Shown here piece by piece: positions 8,728 through 17,310 of a DNA stretch of 64,000 nucleotides. A program made the position numbers and the translations under genes. The stretch is from Chryseobacterium turcicum (GTDB lineage: Bacteria; Bacteroidota; Bacteroidia; Flavobacteriales; Weeksellaceae). Numbering within the stretch: the first letter of the stretch is position 1; every line of letters begins with the position of its first letter. The notes beneath the pieces are model-generated. The model made no database searches, was not told where the DNA came from, and saw only the letters and a list, made by a program, of their open reading frames with translations. The DNA lies in NCBI RefSeq assembly GCF_021010565.1, contig NZ_JAJNAY010000001.1:1654001-1718000 (forward strand). The letters are read 5' to 3'.

Positions 8728-8969
8728 CTATGTGTTGATTTTTTTTGTTAAGATGGCTATTTCCGATTATATTTTATAAAAACACCAAATTAGTTAATAT
8801 ACAATATGTTAAAAACTTTTACAAAGTAATTAGTTGAGTTTTTTAATCATTTATTGGTAATATATTAATGTTGTTTTCTAAACTTTTGTATCTCTTACAA
8901 ACGTCGCTTGAACTTAATCTTAATAAGATTGGGCAGAAAAAGAGACTCGTATTTTTATTTGATAAACGT

Positions 8970-9521
8970 ATGTTTTTTTACACAAATAAGAATCTGTTTT
9001 TTCTTCTGTTGTTTTTAAGTTCATGGGCATTTCCTGCTTCTCTTCATGAGGATGGTATAGTTGTGCAGGGAGATTCGATAATATATGAAGAGCGAGAGGC
9101 TAGACCTTTAATCTACGTATCAAAAGGTGCTGCAGTAGTTGATAATAATGCCGTTACGAATGCCACAATTATTGATGAAGACGAACTGCCAAAAGTAAAA
9201 GAAGCTAAAACGCATATTGTCAATCAGAAAATTACGAAGTCGCATAAAAAAGTAAACTATGTAAAGAAAATCAAGGTAGACTTTTTTTATAAAAACCCTA
9301 ATGAGTCTTTTCATAGTGGGAAAATTGATGATAATGAGATTTTTACTTTAGTGAATTATAGTTTTTCTGGGAAGGCTCTCCTTTTATTAATGTTTCTATT
9401 GGGGCTTAGTACATTATTTTTCACTTTTATATTAAATCAATATAGTTATAATGCTCGTTTTTGCGATTATTTATTTAAATCCTTTCGAATAAGGCCTCCT
9501 CCACAAGTATGGGCTAGATAG
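8970..9521 (+). CDS. Hypothetical protein with signal sequence and C-terminal membrane segment
   Basis: The product is unrecognised. From the ATG at 8970 it is 183 residues. It has an N-terminal hydrophobic segment (NLFFLLLFLSSWAF), a polar middle, and a second hydrophobic helix (KALLLLMFLLGLSTLFFTF) before a basic tail ending RIRPPPQVWAR. The frame is open back to 8868, but the upstream 34 residues would place the signal segment internally, so the later start is preferred. It precedes three genes for secreted proteins and may belong with them, possibly as an envelope anchor; that link rests only on position and shared orientation. Confidence 0.55.
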   Translation: MFFYTNKNLFFLLLFLSSWAFPASLHEDGIVVQGDSIIYEEREARPLIYVSKGAAVVDNNAVTNATIIDEDELPKVKEAKTHIVNQKITKSHKKVNYVKKIKVDFFYKNPNESFHSGKIDDNEIFTLVNYSFSGKALLLLMFLLGLSTLFFTFILNQYSYNARFCDYLFKSFRIRPPPQVWAR

Positions 9522-9644
9522 TCTTAAAACAATGATTCTAATTTGATAAGATAAAAAAGTACTGAAATATTACATAATATATTTCTGTGTTTTACTTAAT
9601 TATGATTTAAAATCAACATAAAAAGTATAAATAAAATTTAAAAA

Positions 9645-10322
9645 ATGATCAAACAAATTTCATCTTTAGCTTTGTGCAAATCAATCGTACTGATGCTTCT
9701 TTTGAGTGTAAGTACAGTATTTGCTCAGCATAGTGAAAATACAAATAATAAAAGAGAAGAAAGTGTTATTCTAAGTTACGGTATACCATTTTCTTACTCA
9801 TTAGATACCTATACAGGTTGGGATATAAAAAACAATGCTGGAGGTGTTTTGAGCTCCGGTTATGGGAATATTAATGAAGTATTTAGCAAGCCTGGAAACT
9901 ATGTTTTATATATTCAAGAAAAGCATAATGATGATTCTAAATCATCTTGTGATCATGATCAATATCCTTCAAAAGTTACGATTAGAGTAAGCCCGTCAAA
10001 AATGGTATTCGATTTTTCTTCTCTTGAATTCTCGAAAAAAATTGTAGGGGGACAATCAACAGAAGGTATCATCGTAACCGTAAATGCAATGTACAGTTCT
10101 TATGACAATACATCTGCAGTTTATGATTATGGTTTTACAACAGCAGGGGTTGGCACATCATTATTAGGAAGACTTAATAATGGTAAAGTTCTCCTGAAAA
10201 ATGGGGTAAATAAATTAGAATTTTCGCTTGAAGGGCTTACAACAAAGGGAAATAATATTATGATAGAATTCAAAGATATTAACGACCAAGTACAACCCTA
10301 TACTTTAATCGAAAAAAACTAA
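9645..10322 (+). CDS. Secreted protein of unknown function
   Basis: A 225-residue protein with a clear Sec signal peptide (core SIVLMLLLSVSTVFAQ, likely cleaved after about residue 27). The mature part is rich in beta-type sequence (GIPFSYSLDTYTGW, KVTIRVSPSKMVFDF) and has one short histidine-bearing patch, SSCDHDQYP. No domain is recognised. It ends 6 nt before the RCC1-repeat gene, so the two form an operon. No type IX sorting tail is visible. Confidence 0.65.
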   Translation: MIKQISSLALCKSIVLMLLLSVSTVFAQHSENTNNKREESVILSYGIPFSYSLDTYTGWDIKNNAGGVLSSGYGNINEVFSKPGNYVLYIQEKHNDDSKSSCDHDQYPSKVTIRVSPSKMVFDFSSLEFSKKIVGGQSTEGIIVTVNAMYSSYDNTSAVYDYGFTTAGVGTSLLGRLNNGKVLLKNGVNKLEFSLEGLTTKGNNIMIEFKDINDQVQPYTLIEKN

Positions 10323-10328
10323 ATAATA

Positions 10329-12323
10329 ATGAATAATTATATAAAAACTTTTTTTACTCTTATATTTTTACTTACTCTATCATCTAGAGCTTATAAAGCT
10401 CAGGGATTTTGTGCGTCAGGATGTAATGACAATGCATATATTGACAGTAAGAATCCTAATACGATTGAGTATGATAATTTGATTTCTGCTTTCCATGCCA
10501 CTATTGCAAAAGAAAAAGATGGAAATTTCAAAATTTGGGGACAAAATACTTCAAGTACAGGAAGTGGAAACTTAGTAACGCCAACAGTAATAGGCCCTGG
10601 TTCTGGTTTAGCTAATTTTAATTATGCGGGAACACCATTAAGAGCTGCGGCAGGAAGCAATAGTACTTCTCATCAATTTGCTTTGTTAACTACTGCTGGT
10701 CTCTACGTTTGGGGGGTGAATGATATTTTGATTAGTAACATAATAACGAACTATAATGCGGCTTTCACTAAAATTTCTATCAATGGAAAAGCAGATGGCT
10801 TGCCAGTAGGTGTTGCTCCCGCAGATGTAAAGATGATGTTTGGCTCTTATCGCACATTGGCTATTGTTACTTGTAGTGGTGAGGCATGGGTTTTATCTTC
10901 TAATGGTGAAAAAAATGGCGATGGTACAGTACAAAATAGTGTCAATAACTCAATTTGGCACCGTGTTAAAACAGATGTTGCAGGCAATCCCAATCTTGAG
11001 AATGTTGTAGCAATGAGAGGAACACCAAATGCGCTATTTGCATTAACTTCTACTGGTAAGCTTTATACTTGGGGAACAAATACTTATAATAACAGTGGTG
11101 CAGCGGTGTCTCGCGTGTACGCTACAGAAGTTTCTGTGCCGACAGGAGCAATTCCTAAAATGATAGGAATGACTCAGAAAATTTATCAAAATGAAATAAA
11201 ACAAAGCTATTATTTATTGGCTACCAATGGTAAATTATACAGTATGGGAGACAATAGCAACAGACAATTGGGCGATGGAACATTGGTAGAAAAAACAGTA
11301 TGGGTACAGCCTAAAAATATGACGCCTCAAGGTAGTGAGGGCATCGGGATTTTGGAAAATATTGTTTGGATTTCTCCTAACGAACATTCAAATTATGCAA
11401 ATTCTGCCGCTATTAATGTGATAACCAATAGCAATAAGCAGTGGGGTTGGGGAAGTAATAGAGGGTATATGCTGGGTGATAAAATATTAGATTCTTATAA
11501 TAATCCTATTTATATGCCAGGTCGATATGATCCTGATGACCTTAGCACGCCTGGTCAACTTGATGACTTGGAGATAACAGATCAAGTAATCGCGGTGGAA
11601 ACAGGAGGGCACTCAACAATTAATATCAAAAAATGTTCTCAAAATTTTGGCTATGTAGGGCATATAACGGATGGTAGTATGGGAAATAATACAAATGAAG
11701 ATGAGATGCATATTACGTATAATTATTCTACAAGTGAACTTAATGTATGTGGGACAGATTTAGGACCTGAAATTCAGAATTTAAAAATTTGTACCTATCA
11801 GCAAGGCGATTTGAATTCTTCTATTCAGGAAACACTTCCAAGTGAAGTTGAATGGCACGCAACCAACGATCCAAACAGTCCTATTTTAACTGATATTTCG
11901 ACCGTTGCTCCTGGTACATATTACGCTTTCTTCTCTGTCGCTTCAGGTAAATGTAGAGAGGCAGGCTCTATGGTAACTGTATCTTATTTTGTACCTGGTA
12001 GTCAGGCGGTAGATCCTTGTGTTTGTTTCAATGATGCAGCAACAGGAGGAGCAAATAATGATACAAAATTAGGAATTACCCTTCTTAAGCGAGCAGGAAA
12101 GACAGATTCTAATTGGCCAATGTCTAGAAAATCAGGTCATATTGCTTTAGAATCTAATACAAAAGGATTCGTAGTAACACGATTGACGACTGCCCAATTA
12201 GATGATATTAAAACCGCTGGGAATGCGGTGGAAGGGATGATGTCTTATGATACAACCGTAAACTGTATGAAGATTTATTCTGGTGGCGATTGGAAATGTT
12301 TTAACACACCAAGTTGTCCTTAA
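10329..12323 (+). CDS. Secreted RCC1-repeat protein
   Basis: A 664-residue exported protein (signal peptide with core TFFTLIFLLTLSSRAY). Residues about 45-440 carry RCC1-type blade motifs: DGNFKIWGQNTSSTG, TTAGLYVWGVND, STGKLYTWGTNTYN, TNGKLYSMGDNSNRQLGDG and KQWGWGSNRGYMLGD. These suggest a beta-propeller that displays a binding surface. The C-terminal about 100 residues (KGFVVTRLTTAQLDDI ... EGMMSYDTTVNCMKIY ... GGDWKCF) match a module common at the ends of flavobacterial surface proteins. The gene sits between two other secreted-protein genes. The ligand is unknown; adhesion is only a guess. Confidence 0.75.
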   Translation: MNNYIKTFFTLIFLLTLSSRAYKAQGFCASGCNDNAYIDSKNPNTIEYDNLISAFHATIAKEKDGNFKIWGQNTSSTGSGNLVTPTVIGPGSGLANFNYAGTPLRAAAGSNSTSHQFALLTTAGLYVWGVNDILISNIITNYNAAFTKISINGKADGLPVGVAPADVKMMFGSYRTLAIVTCSGEAWVLSSNGEKNGDGTVQNSVNNSIWHRVKTDVAGNPNLENVVAMRGTPNALFALTSTGKLYTWGTNTYNNSGAAVSRVYATEVSVPTGAIPKMIGMTQKIYQNEIKQSYYLLATNGKLYSMGDNSNRQLGDGTLVEKTVWVQPKNMTPQGSEGIGILENIVWISPNEHSNYANSAAINVITNSNKQWGWGSNRGYMLGDKILDSYNNPIYMPGRYDPDDLSTPGQLDDLEITDQVIAVETGGHSTINIKKCSQNFGYVGHITDGSMGNNTNEDEMHITYNYSTSELNVCGTDLGPEIQNLKICTYQQGDLNSSIQETLPSEVEWHATNDPNSPILTDISTVAPGTYYAFFSVASGKCREAGSMVTVSYFVPGSQAVDPCVCFNDAATGGANNDTKLGITLLKRAGKTDSNWPMSRKSGHIALESNTKGFVVTRLTTAQLDDIKTAGNAVEGMMSYDTTVNCMKIYSGGDWKCFNTPSCP

Positions 12324-12378
12324 ATTTTTGGAGTGTACTTTTTATCGGTACTCATTTATTCAAGATTAAAATAAAAAA

Positions 12379-12969
12379 ATGAAAACAATTATATCCAGTA
12401 TATTTCTGAGCCTATCTATTTTTGGATACTCACAAATTATTGTAGGTGGGGTAAATGGAACTGCGCCTGCCAATAATAAAACCGCTGTTTTATTAGAATT
12501 TGAAGCTGGGCAAAACAAAGGAATTATTTTGCCATACGTAAGAACAATGCCTGCCCCAGCAGAAGTGACACCGGGAACAATGCTACTAGATGCAAGTGGT
12601 AATAATGCGGCGCAGTCTAAAGTAAAATATTATGCACCAGGCAACATCAATGCAGATGCAAGTGGCTGGGTAGATTTAAGTAGTGGCAATAGGGCTGATA
12701 TTAGTAGCTTAATGGTTGTTCAGCCTTCGTCAACAGGTGCTGATGCTGTGATTGAAGAAGTAGGAGCAAAAACAATCATAGGAGCCAGTAGCTCAAGTGC
12801 AGACGGGGTTTTAGTCTTAGAATCAACGACCAAGGTAATGGTACTCCCACAAGTGGAAAGTACAAATGATGTGAAAGACCCAGCTCCGGGAATGATGGTA
12901 TATTTAAATGGAACCAATAAAAGATTGGCAGTCTATAATGGCTCTAAATGGACCTATTGGGTGCCATAA
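12379..12969 (+). CDS. Secreted protein sharing the C-terminal module of its RCC1 neighbour
   Basis: A 196-residue protein with a short signal peptide (IISSIFLSLSIFGYSQ). It holds two versions of the module seen at the end of the preceding RCC1 protein: NKGIILPYVRTMPAPA...GTMLLDASGN and VMVLPQVESTNDVKDP...GMMVYLNGTNKRLAVY...SKWTYW. The gene starts 55 nt after the RCC1 gene and probably ends the unit, which is closed by the terminator at 13041. It looks like a secreted surface protein made essentially of this repeat; function is unknown. Confidence 0.65.
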   Translation: MKTIISSIFLSLSIFGYSQIIVGGVNGTAPANNKTAVLLEFEAGQNKGIILPYVRTMPAPAEVTPGTMLLDASGNNAAQSKVKYYAPGNINADASGWVDLSSGNRADISSLMVVQPSSTGADAVIEEVGAKTIIGASSSSADGVLVLESTTKVMVLPQVESTNDVKDPAPGMMVYLNGTNKRLAVYNGSKWTYWVP

Positions 12970-13040
12970 AAATAATTCTTAAAAACAATCCAGATACCGC
13001 ATCGTAAAGTTGTAATTTGAATTAGCTATTATTTTAATAT

Positions 13041-13075
13041 AAATCCGTCTCTGAAAATATTCATGAGACGGATTT
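13041..13075 (+). terminator. Terminator after the secreted-protein block
   Basis: AAATCCGTCTC (13041-13051) pairs perfectly with GAGACGGATTT (13065-13075) around a 13-nt loop, followed by a T-rich tail. The remaining 250 bp to the next start codon show AT-rich sequence and no recognised feature. Confidence 0.85.
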
Positions 13076-13326
13076 TTATTTTCTCAATTTAGATTTAACT
13101 ATCTTCTGAATAGATAATTGACATTTTAAAACGATATTCAGCAGAATATATCATACAAAATATAAGGAATACGAGAAATTTCGTTTCATATTTACTTTAC
13201 AGAATTGTAATTTTAAAACAAAGTTAGATGTTAAATTAAATTTATCCCATCTATAGGAATTGATTCTGTTTTATAGTATATTAGCAATTGCATGATCGTA
13301 TATAATAATCTTATAATTAATTGTTT

Positions 13327-14652
13327 ATGAAGTTTAAATCATTAATAGCTATTTTTTTTATTACAACATCAATAGCTACAGCTCAGACGAAGCAGATTCT
13401 GATAGAAAATGTCAGAATATTAGACCATAAAACCTCTAATCTTACCCCTTCAATGAATGTCTTGATTTCTGGAAATAAAATTCAGAAAATAAGTTCTGAT
13501 ATTATTTCGGTTAAGGGGAATGATGTAACAAAAATTGAGGGTAAGGGAAAAACGTTAATGCCGGGATTAATTGACGTTCATGTACACATGGTTTTTGGGG
13601 CTTTAACAATGGCAGAAATGGTTTCTCCGGATATGTCTCAAGAATTAATGATGAAGAATGTCGCTCTTTCTTCTCAAAAAATGTTGATGCGTGGGTTTAC
13701 AAGCGTTCGCGATGCGGGTGGTCCTATATTTCCTTTAAAGTCAGCAATTGACAAAGGTCAGATTGTTGGGCCGCGTATTTGGCCTTCAGGTGCTACAATA
13801 AGTCAAACGGCAGGTCATGGTGATTTCAGAACTCCGGATGAGCGTTCTCGTCGTTTTTTTGGGAAACCTTCCCGAGCAGAACTTTTGGGGGCAACTTTTA
13901 TTGCTGATGGGCGAGACGATATATTAACAGCAACGAGAGAAAACCTGCGATTTGGAGCAAGCCAGATTAAACTGATGGCGGGTGGCGGAACTTCTTCTGC
14001 TTATGACCCGATTGATGTAACTCAATATACTTTTGACGAAATGAAAGCTGCAGTTGAGGCTGCAGAAGACTGGGGAACTTACGTTATGGTACATGCTTAT
14101 ACACCCAGAGCGGTACAAAGAGCTGTTGAAGCAGGAGTAAAATCTATAGAACATGGGCAGATGCTTGATGAAGAAACCTTAAAATTACTTGCAAAGAAGA
14201 AAGTATGGTTAAGTCTCCAAAATTTAATGGACAATAATGACAACATGGATGACCAACGCAAGGAGAAACGCAAGCCTGTATTAGAAGGACAAGACAAAGT
14301 TTGGCCATTAGCTAAAAAATTGGGTGTAAAATTGGCGTGGGGAACAGATTTTCTTTTTGAGCCTGAGCTTAACGAAGACCAAAACAAATATATCTTACGT
14401 CTTCAAAAATGGTTTTCAAATGCTGAGATTTTAAAAATGATTACGCAGGATAATGGAGAACTATTACAGCTTTCTGGCTTACGGAGTCCTTATCCTGGGA
14501 AGTTAGGAGTTATTGAAGAGCAGGCTTTTGCCGATTTACTATTGGTGGATGGCAATCCACTTAAAGATTTATCATTAATTGCCAATCCTGAAAAGAATTT
14601 TTTGGTAATTATAAAAAACGGACAGATTTATAAAAATACGATTAAAAAGTAG
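13327..14652 (+). CDS. Secreted amidohydrolase (imidazolonepropionase/prolidase-like)
   Basis: A 441-residue metal-dependent amidohydrolase with Sec signal peptide (AIFFITTSIATAQ). Metal-binding motifs of the superfamily are visible: HVH in GLIDVHVHMVF (about residue 87), a lysine in QIKLMAGGG that may be carboxylated, histidines in MVHAYTP and SIEHGQM, and the aspartate in LAWGTDFLF. Related exported enzymes hydrolyse dipeptides or N-acyl amino acids in the periplasm. The ATG at 13327 is preferred to the TTG two codons upstream. A second exported amide hydrolase follows at 14973, which suggests a shared scavenging role. Confidence 0.82.
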   Translation: MKFKSLIAIFFITTSIATAQTKQILIENVRILDHKTSNLTPSMNVLISGNKIQKISSDIISVKGNDVTKIEGKGKTLMPGLIDVHVHMVFGALTMAEMVSPDMSQELMMKNVALSSQKMLMRGFTSVRDAGGPIFPLKSAIDKGQIVGPRIWPSGATISQTAGHGDFRTPDERSRRFFGKPSRAELLGATFIADGRDDILTATRENLRFGASQIKLMAGGGTSSAYDPIDVTQYTFDEMKAAVEAAEDWGTYVMVHAYTPRAVQRAVEAGVKSIEHGQMLDEETLKLLAKKKVWLSLQNLMDNNDNMDDQRKEKRKPVLEGQDKVWPLAKKLGVKLAWGTDFLFEPELNEDQNKYILRLQKWFSNAEILKMITQDNGELLQLSGLRSPYPGKLGVIEEQAFADLLLVDGNPLKDLSLIANPEKNFLVIIKNGQIYKNTIKK

Positions 14653-14799
14653 TTTTATTCGACCTTTTGAAACCTCAAAAGGAATAAATGGAAAAACTTT
14701 ATTGTATCACTTATTTATTCGCTTTTGACATGCTTAAAACATTCTAAAATATTTTTTTTGTTTTTAAGAACTTGTATAAATTTAAATGAAAATAATTTA

Positions 14800-14863
14800 T
14801 CTCGCAGATTAAGCAGATTAATTTCTCAGTTTTTAATCTGCTTAATCTGTGTATTCTGCGAGA
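14800..14863. repeat. Intergenic palindrome of the CTCGCAGATTAAGCAGATTA type
   Basis: The left arm at 14800-14820 and right arm at 14834-14863 are inverted copies (AGATTAAGCAGATTA perfect, plus TCTCGC at the outer tip) with a small bulge in the right arm. A related palindrome lies at about 53999-54074. The short ORFs on both strands here are by-products of the palindrome. The surrounding 320-bp gap holds nothing else recognised. Confidence 0.65.
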
Positions 14864-14972
14864 ATTATATAAAAAATCACAACTTAATCGTACAGAATTT
14901 AAATTAATAAAATTTAAACAAGCTCTAAAAATATCAAACACCAAACTTAATTTCACCAAAATCTAAATTAAT

Positions 14973-16037
14973 ATGAAAAACTTAACCAAACGACTAGGGA
15001 GCGCCTTGTTACTTACCACTGCATTATTTACATCATCCAATACTGCAGAGGCATGCACAAGAGTGATGTATAAAGGCCCCGATAAAACAATTATTACTGC
15101 CAGAAGTATGGATTTTGCCTTACCCATTCCTGCTAATTTGTGGCAGTTTCCTCAAGGCATAAATCGGGATGGAAGTACAGGGAAAAATACAATGAAATGG
15201 ACTTCAAAATATGGCAGCATGACAGCCAGTTCATGGGATATTGCGGTGTCTGACGGAATGAACGAAAAAGGACTTGTAGCCAATCTGCTTTGGCTGGCTA
15301 GTTCAAAATATCCTGAGTTTTCAAAAGATAAAAAAGGTAAGAAAAAAGGATTGGCAGTTTCTCTTTGGGCACAATATGCACTAGATAACTTTGCTACGGT
15401 AGCCGAAGCGGTTGCAGAATTAAAGAAAGAAGAGTTTGTCGTCGTGACAGATTTTATTCCTGGAACCGATAAATATACGACTGTTCATTTATCTTTATCA
15501 GATTCTACGGGTGACAATGCAATTTTAGAATATATAAACGGAAAACTGGTGATTCATCATGACCCTTCTTACACTGTTATGACAAACGACCCCATATTTG
15601 AAGAGCAATTAGCAATAAACGAATATTGGAAAGGCATCCCGGGGAATATATTTCTTCCCGGCACCAATAGAGCGGCAGACAGATTTGTTCGTGCATCTTA
15701 TTATATAAAATCTATTCTGCAAACAGATGATATCAGAATTGCGGTTGCCGGAGCTTTCAGTGTTATCAGACAATGTTCTGTACCTTATGGTATTTCTACA
15801 GAAGGTTTTCCTAATCTCTCTACCACAAGATGGAGAACGGTTTCAGACCAAAAAAATCTGGTCTATTATTTTGAAGATGCATTAAGCCCCAATGCAATTT
15901 GGGTAGATTTGAAAAAAATAGATTTCAGTAAAACCGGAAAAATAAAAAAGCTGGCACTAGACAATAAGCAAATCTACGCTGGAGAAACGTCTTCACAATT
16001 CATAGAGTCAAAACCTTTTGTATTTCAGGGGATATAA
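14973..16037 (+). CDS. Ntn hydrolase, penicillin V acylase / choloylglycine hydrolase family
   Basis: A 354-residue exported linear-amide C-N hydrolase. The signal peptide ends SSNTAEA and is followed at once by CTRVMYKGPD, so processing would expose the N-terminal nucleophile cysteine. Family residues follow: an arginine and aspartate in ARSMDFA, ASSWDIAVSDGMNEKGL, and the substrate-loop YTVMTNDP. Family members cleave penicillin V, bile salts or N-acyl homoserine lactones. The natural substrate is unknown and no beta-lactam context is seen. No terminator is evident between it and the repeat-protein gene 111 bp downstream. Confidence 0.85.
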   Translation: MKNLTKRLGSALLLTTALFTSSNTAEACTRVMYKGPDKTIITARSMDFALPIPANLWQFPQGINRDGSTGKNTMKWTSKYGSMTASSWDIAVSDGMNEKGLVANLLWLASSKYPEFSKDKKGKKKGLAVSLWAQYALDNFATVAEAVAELKKEEFVVVTDFIPGTDKYTTVHLSLSDSTGDNAILEYINGKLVIHHDPSYTVMTNDPIFEEQLAINEYWKGIPGNIFLPGTNRAADRFVRASYYIKSILQTDDIRIAVAGAFSVIRQCSVPYGISTEGFPNLSTTRWRTVSDQKNLVYYFEDALSPNAIWVDLKKIDFSKTGKIKKLALDNKQIYAGETSSQFIESKPFVFQGI

Positions 16038-16148
16038 AATATGGTCATGATTTTAAAATGATGAATATCTTTGCTGAAAATTGTCATTGCGTTTTTCAAC
16101 AAAGATATTTTTAAAGAAAAGTTTAAGCAGATTTAAAATTTAAAAACC

Positions 16149-16559
16149 ATGAAAAAAACACTATTCATTTGTTTTGCTTTATTCAGTCTTTCGATTCTTA
16201 GTGCACAAACGATAGAATCGGGGAGTCGCAGTACTATAGGTTATATCAAAAGTGACGGAACGATAGAAAATAGCAGTCGTGCTACCGTAGGTTATATAAA
16301 AAATGATGGCACCATCGAAAACAAAAGTCGCAGTACGATTGGGTACATCAAAAATGATGGAACTATTGAGAACAAAAGCCGTTCTACTGTGGGATATGTA
16401 AAAAGTGATGGTACTGTAGAAAATAGCAGTCGCTCAACCATTGGTTACATCAAAGACGATGGAACGGTAGAAAACAGCAGTCATAGCACAATCGGTTATG
16501 CTAAAGGCATCAAAAAAGAATGGGCAGCGGTAGTGTATTTCTTCTTTAAATTAGATTAA
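16149..16559 (+). CDS. Secreted 17-residue-repeat protein (five-fold beta-flower type)
   Basis: A 136-residue exported protein (signal CFALFSLSILSAQ). Five consecutive 17-residue units and the start of a sixth follow the pattern SRSTIGYIKnDGTIENk. The DNA repeats every 51 bp but is diverged at synonymous sites, so the repeat is maintained at protein level. A C-terminal hydrophobic segment, WAAVVYFFFKLD, closes it. Such proteins in Bacteroidota are annotated as 5-fold beta-flower proteins, whose function is not known. A good terminator lies 36 nt downstream. Confidence 0.75.
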   Translation: MKKTLFICFALFSLSILSAQTIESGSRSTIGYIKSDGTIENSSRATVGYIKNDGTIENKSRSTIGYIKNDGTIENKSRSTVGYVKSDGTVENSSRSTIGYIKDDGTVENSSHSTIGYAKGIKKEWAAVVYFFFKLD

Positions 16560-16594
16560 AAAAATGATTCCATTGAGGATATAAGTTAAAAAAC

Positions 16595-16624
16595 GAAGGC
16601 TTGGATTTTATAATCTGAGCCTTC
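16595..16624 (+). terminator. Terminator after the repeat-protein gene
   Basis: GAAGGCTTGGATT (16595-16607) pairs with AATCTGAGCCTTC (16612-16624), allowing two G-U pairs. The loop is TTAT-like and a T-run follows. The next 250 bp up to the -7 element at 16872 contain nothing recognised. Confidence 0.85.
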
Positions 16625-16871
16625 ATTTTTTTTGATAAATATTAATTGCTTGAATTAAAGTAATGCTAACTTAACAAAGATTCTACAGATAATACTTTAA
16701 TGAATTGAATAATTTTCAATTGAAATTACTGCAAAGCATGAGATTTGGTATTTTAAAAGCATTTTTGTCAAATAAAAATAGGCTTGTATTAATAGTAATA
16801 ATGATAGGGAATTATAGCATAATTTAATGATTTTTAACATTCTGAGAGATGAAATTCTTATTTAAAGGGCT

Positions 16872-16879
16872 TATATTTG
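16872..16879 (+). promoter_or_regulatory. -7 element TATATTTG
   Basis: A perfect match to TAnnTTTG followed by C. It would start transcription about 30 nt before the ATG at 16919, and possibly drive the RND pump genes beyond. This argues against the TTG at 16877 being a start codon. Confidence 0.55.
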
Positions 16880-16918
16880 CAGAATTCTCATTTGTCAATA
16901 TTCCAATGTTCTAAAGAC

Positions 16919-17254
16919 ATGTTAGCTTTAAGGTCATTCATCTTTTTATATTTCGCAATTTTATTCACCCATTTCAACTCGCAATGGGCAGATAATTCTC
17001 TGCACAATATTCCATTGGTGACTTGTCCGGGAGACCAGGGAATTAATTTTATAAGTGAATCCTTTCTTAATGTAAAAGCAGTTGCGGTAGGCGTTAAAAG
17101 TATTGGTAAATATGTAGCTGAAGTTTCATGTAATTCTTATTTTAAAAAGAATGAAATTTTAGTATCAGAAATTACTAAAGTTAATACTCAGGTTGTTGCT
17201 ACAGCCTTTTTCTGTGCCGTAAAATCTTACCTCCATCTTCTTCAGTTATTCTAA
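16919..17254 (+). CDS. Small putative secreted protein, unrecognised
   Basis: A 111-residue ORF whose N-terminus (SFIFLYFAILFTHFNSQ) resembles a Sec signal peptide. The mature part has conserved-looking beta sequence (VAVGVKSIGKYVAEVSCNSYF). The last dozen residues (SYLHLLQLF) look unlike the rest; another frame stays open past this stop towards the RND adaptor start, so a C-terminal frameshift is possible. It lies 56 nt upstream of the pump operon and may share its promoter. Confidence 0.4.
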   Translation: MLALRSFIFLYFAILFTHFNSQWADNSLHNIPLVTCPGDQGINFISESFLNVKAVAVGVKSIGKYVAEVSCNSYFKKNEILVSEITKVNTQVVATAFFCAVKSYLHLLQLF

Positions 17255-17310
17255 ATCAGACGATTAACCTAGTAATTTTTTCGTCAAATTTTAGTAATAA
17301 AAATTCTACA

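Larger units (their letters stand above)
7774..8860. other. Gene-poor 1.1-kb stretch with decayed remnants
   Basis: There is no intact gene longer than about 50 codons. AT-rich, partly repetitive sequence fills 7850-8340. Two possible coding remnants are listed separately at 8354-8609 (+) and 8588-8727 (-). No RNA gene or IS end was recognised. The stretch separates the biotin operon from a block of secreted proteins and looks like a graveyard of small genes. Confidence 0.5.

Noticed and set aside
14725..14959. Short ORFs of about 60-70 codons on both strands in the gap before the Ntn hydrolase
   Set aside because: They are produced by the palindromic repeat at 14800-14863 and have no start signals.
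16200..16510. Regular 51-bp direct repeats that could suggest a CRISPR-like array
   Set aside because: They are coding, in frame, diverged at third positions and without spacers.
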